NCBI GenBank assembly: GCA_900543325.1
Contig: UQQU01000094.1
Location: 1 to 11,037 of the forward strand
DNA: 11,037 bases
Origin: an uncultured Clostridium sp.
GTDB lineage: Bacteria > Bacillota > Clostridia > Clostridiales > Clostridiaceae
Direction: 5' to 3'
This document shows, one piece after another, positions 6,345-11,037 of the stretch. The notes below the pieces were generated by a model. The model did not search any database and had not been told where the DNA came from. It saw only the letters and a list, made by a program, of their open reading frames with translations. Each line of letters opens with the position of its first letter. Within the stretch, counting starts at the first letter, position 1. The position numbers and the translations under genes were made by a program.

Positions 6345-6391
6345 GGAAGTCTAGGCTTAAAATTTTTTCTCTTTTTTCCTCCTAGACTTCC
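6345..6391. repeat. 11-bp inverted repeat GGAAGTCTAGG/CCTAGACTTCC
   Basis: Arms 6345-6355 and 6381-6391 are perfect inverted copies separated by 25 T-rich bases. A third GTCTAGG (6340-6346) precedes the left arm. The same AGTCTAGG 8-mer is found at 4613-4620, beyond the other end of the helicase gene. The 6170-6518 gap holds no gene that I can support; these repeats, those at 6242-6281 and AT-rich sequence account for it. A replication or transcription control region is the likeliest reading. Confidence 0.5.
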
Positions 6392-6518
6392 TTAATCAAA
6401 AATTTCCTAATTTATTACTTTTATGTATTTATTATTTAAAATAATCCATAAATATCCTTTGCGTAATTTTATTCCAACTTTTAATTTCGTAGTTTTACTT
6501 GATATTTCTCATTTTTGT

Positions 6519-6547
6519 AAAAAAAAAAAGAGGTTCAACCCTCTTTT
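6519..6547 (-). terminator. Strong Rho-independent terminator
   Basis: On the minus strand AGAGG pairs with CCTCT (6540-6544 with 6529-6533) around a six-base loop, followed by an uninterrupted run of eleven T residues (6519-6529). It begins at the stop codon of the coiled-coil protein gene and ends the operon made of the Mor-like, membrane and coiled-coil genes. Confidence 0.85.
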
Positions 6548-7408
6548 CTATTGTTGTATTTCTACTAACTCTCCATTAGAATACAATCTATATTTCGCTA
6601 ATATTGTATTGTCATCAAACTTTATCCAGTCCTTATCTTTAGCTACAACATCAAAATACTTTTTACCAGTTTCATCTATATTTAAATCTGATGATAGCTC
6701 ATAGAATTTACGTGTATTTCCATTCTCAGCATTCATTTTATCTAACATTTCTTGTGCTACTGCTTTTGAAAAGTTATTCTCGTCTGTTTCAATCTTCAAC
6801 TTATTTTGTTTCTCTTTTTCTAAGGCTTCTTTTTCTTTTCTTTCAGCCTCTTCTTTAGCATAATTATCTTTTCTTTGATTAGATAACAATTCACTAGCTT
6901 TTACATGTAAGTCATACATAGTATTTATATCTGCTTGTTCTATATATTGCCATTCTGATGTTTCTTTACTTAATTCTTCTGCTTGTTCATATTCTCCTTT
7001 TTCAATTAAACTTTTAACCTCTTCTATTTTTACTAAAAATTCGTTTCTTATTTTTTTAATATTTAACAATTCTTTTTTTAGATTGTCCACATCATTTTTT
7101 AATCTATCATATTTTTTATAACTGTTATCAATTTCATTAAGATATTTCAATCCAGAATCCACTCCTGAACTTTGAGCCTTTTGGTAACTAACAACCACAT
7201 TCCATAATTTATCTATTTTTTTATTATTTCCATCAACAACAGTATATAATATATCTTTTGCATTATCATAGTCACCATTATTAATAGCTACTTCGGCTTT
7301 CTTTATTACTGCATTTTCTTCATTAATTCTTTTGCCTATAATTCCTCCTATAAATAACAGTATAAGAACAACTAACCCTATTATTATAGACTTATTTTTC
7401 TTATTCAT
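6548..7408 (-). CDS. Membrane-anchored extracytoplasmic coiled-coil protein
   Basis: The 286-residue protein starts with a basic MNKKNK and one hydrophobic segment (about 7-25, SIIIGLVVLILLFIGGIIG). There is no lipobox cysteine, so it is probably a signal anchor with the rest outside the membrane. Residues about 32-100 contain helical hairpins of TPR-like character (AEVAINNGDYDNAKDIL). A second similar unit (VKSLIEKGEYEQAEEL) lies near 130-145, and a highly charged coiled coil spans about 180-205. The C-terminal 75 residues look globular. I recognise no family. It follows a small polytopic membrane protein and ends at a strong terminator, so the pair may form a cell-surface complex. A GGGGGGAG site precedes the ATG. 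Confidence 0.85.
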   Translation of the reverse strand: MNKKNKSIIIGLVVLILLFIGGIIGKRINEENAVIKKAEVAINNGDYDNAKDILYTVVDGNNKKIDKLWNVVVSYQKAQSSGVDSGLKYLNEIDNSYKKYDRLKNDVDNLKKELLNIKKIRNEFLVKIEEVKSLIEKGEYEQAEELSKETSEWQYIEQADINTMYDLHVKASELLSNQRKDNYAKEEAERKEKEALEKEKQNKLKIETDENNFSKAVAQEMLDKMNAENGNTRKFYELSSDLNIDETGKKYFDVVAKDKDWIKFDDNTILAKYRLYSNGELVEIQQ

Positions 7409-7433
7409 ATACTTAGCTCCCCCCTTTATTAAA

Positions 7434-7736
7434 TTATTTCTTCCCTTTAATTTTAGAGTAAATAAAAGAACCTATTAGAAATAAAACTACGATAACTATA
7501 GCTAGTTTTATCAAAATCCATAATACTGTAAATATTCCTCCAATTAATCCACTCATCCAATTAACTATGAAAGCGCCTACAGCACAACATAGAAGCCACT
7601 CACCAACCATTGCTCCAAATCCTAAATACCATACATCGAAAATATTATTAATTAGAATAAAAAATCCCGTTCCTAATATCAATGTAAATATAAGTGCAAT
7701 TAACGCTGTTAATCCTCCGGCATCAAAAATATTCAT
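7434..7736 (-). CDS. Small polytopic membrane protein
   Basis: The 100-residue protein is almost entirely hydrophobic. I see about three to four membrane segments: LTALIALIFTLILGTGFFILI (about 9-29), a central part around YLGFGAMVGEWLLCCAVGAFIV (about 37-59), and a long C-terminal stretch (about 62-95) that may hold two helices and ends in a basic tail, KIKGKK. The ATG at 7736 is chosen because GGAGG lies seven bases upstream; a TTG codon just before it is not needed. It is co-transcribed with the Mor-like and coiled-coil genes. Holin-like size invites a lysis interpretation, but no endolysin is nearby. Function unknown. Confidence 0.8.
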   Translation of the reverse strand: MNIFDAGGLTALIALIFTLILGTGFFILINNIFDVWYLGFGAMVGEWLLCCAVGAFIVNWMSGLIGGIFTVLWILIKLAIVIVVLFLIGSFIYSKIKGKK

Positions 7737-7763
7737 CAAATTACCTCCATAATTCCAATATTT

Positions 7764-8027
7764 TTATCTAATTTTAATATTATTTCTATTTATTATTGAT
7801 TGAACCCATCTCTCTGAATAATCTAATTCTTTAGCTAATTTTCTTACATTTTTACCATTGTAATTCTCTTGTAAATATTTAATTACATATTCTTTAGAGT
7901 ATAATTTCTTAGGAAAATTAAATTGTTGACCTCCAAATACACTATGTATTTCTCTTGTAACTTTTTCACCCATATGTTCAAAAATAGTAGAATACACTCC
8001 ATTAAAATATTCTTTTTGAATATCCAT
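7764..8027 (-). CDS. Mor-type transcription regulator
   Basis: The 87-residue protein fits the Mor/C family of phage Mu and related mobile elements. The N-terminal half (IFEHMGEKVTREIHSVFGGQ, residues about 15-34) matches the family's dimerisation region with its characteristic FGG. An FPK loop follows, and a C-terminal helix-turn-helix (about 58-80, VRKLAKELDYSERWVQSII) would bind DNA. Mor proteins activate middle promoters as dimers at dyad sites. A dyad at 8069-8095 over its own promoter suggests autoregulation. It heads an operon with the two membrane-linked genes. GGGAGGTGAAG precedes the ATG. The family call is from recalled motifs; the regulated genes are inferred. Confidence 0.75.
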   Translation of the reverse strand: MDIQKEYFNGVYSTIFEHMGEKVTREIHSVFGGQQFNFPKKLYSKEYVIKYLQENYNGKNVRKLAKELDYSERWVQSIINRNNIKIR

Positions 8028-8052
8028 ATATTAACTTCACCTCCCATAAAAA

Positions 8053-8095
8053 ATAATAGCTACTTTGAAATGATTATTCATGCGAATAATTCATT
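8053..8095 (-). promoter_or_regulatory. Promoter and dyad operator of the Mor-like operon
   Basis: On the minus strand a -10 TATTAT (8053-8058) lies 17 bp from ATGAAT (8076-8081). The -35 is inside a dyad, ATTATTC-ATGC-GAATAAT (8073-8090), which extends with one bulged base to AATGA and TCATT on the outside (8069-8095). Such a placement allows repression or self-regulation by the adjacent regulator. Confidence 0.4.
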
Positions 8096-8142
8096 GAAAA
8101 AATCATTAAAAACTTACTGAAAATTAATTTTAAATTTAATAT

Positions 8143-8181
8143 AAAAAAAGTTAATGCTCCTAAAATATAGAAACATTAACT
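8143..8181 (-). terminator. Terminator before the Mor-like operon
   Basis: AGTTAATG (8149-8156) pairs with CATTAACT (8174-8181), and on the minus strand the stem runs into about seven T residues (8143-8149). It would end transcripts arriving from the 8623-10087 gene block after they pass through the long noncoding region, separating that block from the Mor-like operon. Confidence 0.65.
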
Positions 8182-8184
8182 CTT

Positions 8185-8380
<196 letters not shown>

Positions 8381-8483
8381 ATTATTTATATGTTTTATCT
8401 TTTTCATTTTTTTATTTTTAAGTAAAATTAGTGACCTAAAACTTTTCTATTATCTACTTATTCAATTTAAAAGCAACTTATTT

Positions 8484-8504
8484 AGCTCTTTTTTGAGCTT
8501 TTTT
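8484..8504 (+). terminator. Plus-strand terminator-like hairpin in the noncoding region
   Basis: AGCTC (8484-8488) and GAGCT (8495-8499) pair around six T residues and are followed by a T run to 8504. Its orientation is opposite to every gene here. If real, it would end a short plus-strand RNA antisense to the transcript that extends past the 27-residue peptide gene. The stem is only 5 bp, so support is modest. Confidence 0.35.
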
Positions 8505-8622
8505 AATCTAATGGCTACTTTTCTTCACTATCTAAAAAATCTCTGTTTTCTGATGTGTTTTTGTTGCTTTTTGCCCTATTTCTCTCTATCATCATATAGC
8601 TTTTTTAACTTATCTTATATTT

Positions 8623-8706
8623 TTACTTATTATTTACTGCTTCTATTGAAGTAGCAACAACTGTTAATATAGTACCAACTACTTTTATTACCGTTATAAT
8701 ATCCAT
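8623..8706 (-). CDS. Small hydrophobic peptide, likely one membrane helix (27 residues)
   Basis: An excellent AAAGGAGGTGAG site precedes an ATG that follows directly on the TAG stop of the 118-residue gene, a sign of translational coupling. The product begins MDIITVIKVVGTIL and continues TVVATSIEAV, forming one hydrophobic helix of about 22 residues with short charged ends. It is the last gene of the 10087-8623 block and is followed by about 440 bases without a clear gene before a terminator. Small single-helix peptides can be type I toxins, membrane-protein modulators or host-interference factors. The coupling argues for a role with the upstream gene. Confidence 0.65.
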   Translation of the reverse strand: MDIITVIKVVGTILTVVATSIEAVNNK

Positions 8707-9063
8707 CTATCTCACCTCCTTTAAATATGTATAAATATATGAGTAACTATCTCTTACAGGAACTAATTTGATTACATACTTAGCAACTTCTAAATCTATA
8801 TATACTAATGTTTCATTATCATATCCTCTACCATTACAGAACCTTACTACAGTATCAAAACTCTTTATTAAATCAAATTGAATGTAGTTAAGTTCTTGTT
8901 GTAGCTTCTTTAAATCTATTTCCTTTTTATCATTTAATTCAATTATTAAATCTCTAGGATTCCATTGATTAGCAAGCCCTCCATCATAGAAATCAAAACG
9001 CATTACTCCAAGTAGTTCCTTAGAACTATACTCAAAAGACTTTTCTTTACTTAGTTCTTTCAT
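8707..9063 (-). CDS. Hypothetical protein (118 residues)
   Basis: I do not recognise this protein. It is hydrophilic, without a signal or membrane segment. It has a charged N-terminus, a conserved-looking aromatic stretch (FYDGGLANQWNPRDLIIEL, about 25-43), a helical middle (about 50-75) and beta strands near the C-terminus (LVYIDLEVAKYVIKLVPV). It looks like a compact cytosolic alpha/beta protein. The AGGAGG before its ATG overlaps the stop codon of the DUF960 gene, and its own stop abuts the next ATG, so the three genes are translationally linked. Confidence 0.8.
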   Translation of the reverse strand: MKELSKEKSFEYSSKELLGVMRFDFYDGGLANQWNPRDLIIELNDKKEIDLKKLQQELNYIQFDLIKSFDTVVRFCNGRGYDNETLVYIDLEVAKYVIKLVPVRDSYSYIYTYLKEVR

Positions 9064-9074
9064 CTTATTACCTC

Positions 9075-9380
9075 CTAATATTCTTCTGCTAACATCATAG
9101 TTGAGTATTCATTATCATCTATAACGAAAACTTTTATGATTACATTAACCTCTATATTTTCTAAATCTATAACATACTTTTCTTTATACTCTGGAACTTC
9201 TTGACTATGTTCAATTACAATTCCTTCTTCACATTTTCTTATCTTGAAAACTTGTAAGTAATCTAATTCCTTCCCTTCCTCATTCAATTTATCAATCATA
9301 CTCCAAAGTATAAGTTGTAATCTTAAATCTAACTTTTCATTAGCTCCTCTTGTTATATATCTGCTCTCTTTCTTAAACAT
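9075..9380 (-). CDS. DUF960 family protein
   Basis: The 101-residue protein matches the DUF960 pattern known from Firmicute phages, plasmids and integrative elements: SRYITRGANEKLDLRLQLIL at the start, LQLILWSMIDKL, then LDYLQVFKI, and finally IEHSQEVPEYKEKY. The family has no established function; its frequent presence on mobile elements suggests a role in their maintenance or host interaction. It stands between the hairpin at 9405-9439 and the 118-residue gene, to which it is probably coupled. AGGAGG precedes the ATG at 9380. The assignment is from recalled motif order. Confidence 0.75.
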   Translation of the reverse strand: MFKKESRYITRGANEKLDLRLQLILWSMIDKLNEEGKELDYLQVFKIRKCEEGIVIEHSQEVPEYKEKYVIDLENIEVNVIIKVFVIDDNEYSTMMLAEEY

Positions 9381-9400
9381 CTTAATCCTCCTAAAAATAA

Positions 9401-9439
9401 TTAAAGCTACCTAATTACTTTTCTTGTAATTAAGTAGCT
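9401..9439 (-). terminator. Hairpin overlapping the end of the 100-residue gene
   Basis: Arms 9405-9418 and 9426-9439 form a 14-bp stem with one G-U wobble in the minus-strand RNA and a seven-base loop, followed by a T-rich tail (TTAATTATTTTT). The stop codon of the upstream gene lies in the stem, so translating ribosomes would affect folding. It may reduce read-through from the two upstream genes into the DUF960 gene. Confidence 0.6.
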
Positions 9440-9740
9440 ATTTTAATTCTTGCTTCAACATTTCTATGAATTCATCTGAAAATACTTTCTCTTTAATGGA
9501 CTTCTTTATTAACTCCATTAACTCTAATTCAGTTACATCAAGACTTCTTGGAATATAAGTCTCATCACCTCTTCTAGTAGATTTATATACACAGAATCTT
9601 ATTTCATTCCTTTTTAGTTCCTTGATATATATCTTTTCTATTGTATATGTATATTCATCATCTCCAACTTTTCCTTGATTTATTATCTTACAATACTTAG
9701 TTTCCTTGATTATCTTATCCTCTTTTATATTCTTACTCAC
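9438..9740 (-). CDS. Hypothetical protein (100 residues, GTG start)
   Basis: It begins at a GTG with GGAGG ten bases upstream; an overlapping ATG one base upstream is out of frame and stops at once. The protein is highly charged. Its first half looks like beta strands (YTYTIEKIYIKEL, then EIRFCVYKSTRRGDETYIPRSL), and its second half like helices (LELMELIKKSIKEKVFSDEFIEMLKQEL). I know no family with certainty, though the layout resembles small accessory proteins of Firmicute mobile elements. The stop lies inside the following hairpin. Start spacing from the previous gene is 17 bp, so they form one transcript. Confidence 0.78.
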   Translation of the reverse strand: MSKNIKEDKIIKETKYCKIINQGKVGDDEYTYTIEKIYIKELKRNEIRFCVYKSTRRGDETYIPRSLDVTELELMELIKKSIKEKVFSDEFIEMLKQELK

Positions 9741-9757
9741 ATTAAATTAACCTCCAT

Positions 9758-10087
9758 TTATTCTAATAGGAACTTAGAAAGTTCTTCTGTTGTTACTACT
9801 ACAATTGCATAATCACTTGAAAGCAAAAATAAGGAAGAAGTCCAATTAACTCCTTCCTTACATTCAATAATATCAGTATATTCTGGTATTAAACCTTGTA
9901 ACTTATCTTTCTTTAACATTTCGATAACAACGATATTTTCTGCTATAACTATATATCCTCCTAAATCTTTCTCTATATCTCTATTAGCTCCATAATTTTC
10001 ACCTAATACATTAATGACGTCTAAAACATTACTGATTACTTCTATAGGATATCCTTTTAATTGATTTTTTAAATAAACCTTTTTCAT
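9758..10087 (-). CDS. Hypothetical protein at the head of the accessory operon (109 residues)
   Basis: The frame is open to 10144, but that would put the start inside a perfect 15-bp hairpin. The ATG at 10087 has a fitting GGGAG upstream and gives a protein starting MKKVYLKNQLKG. It is a soluble alpha/beta protein: a helical first part (about 14-30), GGYIVIAENIVVIEML (about 43-58), PEYTDIIECKEG and SLFLLSSDYAIVVVTTEEL near the C-terminus. I do not recognise it. As first gene next to the element's right end it may be expressed early. Upstream I see no clear promoter, only the hairpin. Confidence 0.78.
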   Translation of the reverse strand: MKKVYLKNQLKGYPIEVISNVLDVINVLGENYGANRDIEKDLGGYIVIAENIVVIEMLKKDKLQGLIPEYTDIIECKEGVNWTSSLFLLSSDYAIVVVTTEELSKFLLE

Positions 10088-10110
10088 TATAAATTTCTCC
10101 CTTCTAAGAA

Positions 10111-10154
10111 AGTAAAAAACTTTTACTTGTATACATAAATACAAGTAAAAGTTT
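10111..10154. terminator. Perfect 15-bp inverted repeat, bidirectional terminator or attenuator
   Basis: AAACTTTTACTTGTA (10117-10131) pairs perfectly with 10140-10154 around an eight-base loop. On the minus strand it is followed by six T residues, the last three of them outside the stem; on the plus strand a T-rich tail follows (GTTTTTCT). It would stop transcripts entering from the transporter gene. It also lies only about 30 bases upstream of the first accessory gene, so it may act as an attenuator or operator for that gene. Confidence 0.65.
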
Positions 10155-10267
10155 GTTTTTCTAAGTTAATAATATATATTTAATTTATCTTTTAATACAG
10201 TAATTAACCTAATTCTAATATTGTAATTTAAAAGTGTTTTTGAAGATTTCTACAAAAAATTTACGAA

Positions 10268-10276
10268 CCTTCTTGT
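10268..10276. repeat. Candidate right attachment core (attR)
   Basis: This is the second exact copy of CCTTCTTGT, 41 bp beyond the transporter stop codon. The bases between it and the transporter (10277-10316) would be host sequence. Joined to 1-20, they give a tidy intergenic region of 59 nt that ends in a complete ribosome binding site for the left gene. The stretch 10155-10267 is AT-rich and holds no gene that I can support. Confidence 0.4.
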
Positions 10277-10316
10277 ATTGTTCAATCAAATTATCTTCAT
10301 TTTTAATCCCTTATAT

Positions 10317-11037
10317 TCATGATATTTTTTTATCCATTATCATAGAAATAATATATAACACTAATACTGGTGCTACTAATAATGAAGTACATACTATACC
10401 AATACTTACTGAAATATTTGTAGCTATGATTCCTATAATCGGTCCACCTAAAATTTGACCTAAGGAATTCATTTGTCCATTTATAGAAAGCACAGTAGCT
10501 CTAGAATTATCATCTATATGCCCATTTAACCACGCACTGAATATAGGTTCATTTATAATTCTAAAGGTATTTGTTGCCAAATAAGCTATTAACATTAAAC
10601 TAAAGTTTCTTGTAAGAGCAAATATCAACATAGACGATATATAAAGTATATTTATGCATAATAATAGTTTTCCATTTTTCCTATTATCCTCATTCTTAAG
10701 ATTCTTTGCCATAAAATGCATTACTATGAAGCTCAATATCATTCCTAAAATTCCAAAAATTCCAAACCAAGTCACTGAACTAAGGTTTCCAAGTTTAGGA
10801 AGTGTAGTATCTTGTAAAAAATGCGCATTAGAAAGTCTATCATAACCTTCACTTGATAATCCATAAAATAAAGTTACTGCAAGTAAAATCATAATTATAG
10901 ATTTACTTTTTACAAATTTAAGACCAGATTTAAATGTATATACCATCTTTTTGAATGTATTTAAATCCCCAGGAGCAGATGGTTTAAAATTATTTTCTGG
11001 CATATATAACCATAAAAATAATGCAAGAATTATAAAT
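10317..11037 (-). CDS. MFS efflux transporter, C-terminal half (partial)
   Basis: The reading frame is open through the right edge, so the N-terminal half is missing; residues encoded upstream of the internal Met at 11003 (FIILALFLWLY) continue a membrane helix. About 239 residues are visible: the end of helix 6, a cytoplasmic loop, and helices 7-12, ending normally at MIMDKKIS. Features such as EGYDRLSNAHFLQD after helix 7 and NEPIFSAWLN with NGQMNSLGQILGGPIIG in the late helices recall the DHA3-type multidrug or macrolide/tetracycline-like exporters. The substrate cannot be told. This is a chromosomal flank; its 3' end appears intact, so the insertion is downstream rather than within the gene. 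Confidence 0.9.
   Translation of the reverse strand, partial: FIILALFLWLYMPENNFKPSAPGDLNTFKKMVYTFKSGLKFVKSKSIIMILLAVTLFYGLSSEGYDRLSNAHFLQDTTLPKLGNLSSVTWFGIFGILGMILSFIVMHFMAKNLKNEDNRKNGKLLLCINILYISSMLIFALTRNFSLMLIAYLATNTFRIINEPIFSAWLNGHIDDNSRATVLSINGQMNSLGQILGGPIIGIIATNISVSIGIVCTSLLVAPVLVLYIISMIMDKKIS

Noticed and set aside
6423..6704. Plus-strand frame of 93 codons
   Set aside because: It crosses the terminator and the 3' end of a well-supported minus-strand gene, and its composition reflects the complement of that gene; no ribosome binding site.
7434..7736. Holin assignment for the small membrane protein
   Set aside because: There is no endolysin or other lysis gene nearby, and hydrophobicity alone is not enough.
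8515..8595. A 26-codon minus-strand frame (starts MMIERNRAKS)
   Set aside because: Composition is protein-like, but there is no ribosome binding site and it overlaps the region of hairpins; not supported enough to call.
10088..10144. Upstream extension of the 109-residue protein to a start at 10144
   Set aside because: The extension lies largely within the 15-bp hairpin and has no ribosome binding site, while the ATG at 10087 has one.

Overview
The window is very AT-rich and nearly every gene has a strong GGAGG-type ribosome binding site. Together with the protein families present, this points to a low-GC Firmicute, most likely Clostridium sensu stricto (inferred from composition and style). 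Every convincing gene lies on the minus strand, so transcription runs from high to low coordinates.

The best reading is one integrated mobile element of about 10.2 kb with a few bases of host DNA at its left end and part of a host gene at its right. The right flank (10317-11037) is the C-terminal half of an MFS efflux transporter. The left flank is only the first three codons of another minus-strand gene (start codon at 10). A 9-bp direct repeat, CCTTCTTGT, occurs at 21-29 and 10268-10276. Joining the flanks across it would put the transporter and the left gene in tandem with a 59-nt gap and an intact ribosome binding site, so I propose it as the attachment core.

Layout in transcription order. 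(1) 10087-8623: five small genes, including a DUF960 protein and a 27-residue hydrophobic peptide. (2) 8620-8110: about 500 bp without a convincing gene, holding short repeats, a C6-TAT-C6 tract and an extremely AT-rich stretch, a candidate origin or structured RNA. (3) 8027-6548: a Mor-like HTH regulator, a small polytopic membrane protein and an anchored coiled-coil extracytoplasmic protein, closed by a strong terminator. (4) 6518-6155: an intergenic region with 20-bp tandem repeats and dyads just upstream of the helicase. (5) 6154-3125: an SF3/D5-type (phage P4-like) helicase, a possible 11-residue peptide, a 171-residue protein, 32- and 47-residue proteins, and a 160-residue protein that may be a DNA-binding accessory. 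(6) 2983-1286: a large serine recombinase. (7) 1152-301: a PIN-domain protein with its own promoter, followed by a folded, relatively GC-rich noncoding stretch and a terminator.

Working model (inference): the recombinase integrates and excises the element; the helicase and its accessory proteins replicate the excised circle; the Mor-like regulator controls a membrane module; and the PIN nuclease is cargo, perhaps a toxin or defence gene. I see no relaxase, coupling protein, capsid, terminase, portal or lysis gene. The element therefore looks like a non-autonomous integrative replicon or satellite whose means of spread is not visible here.
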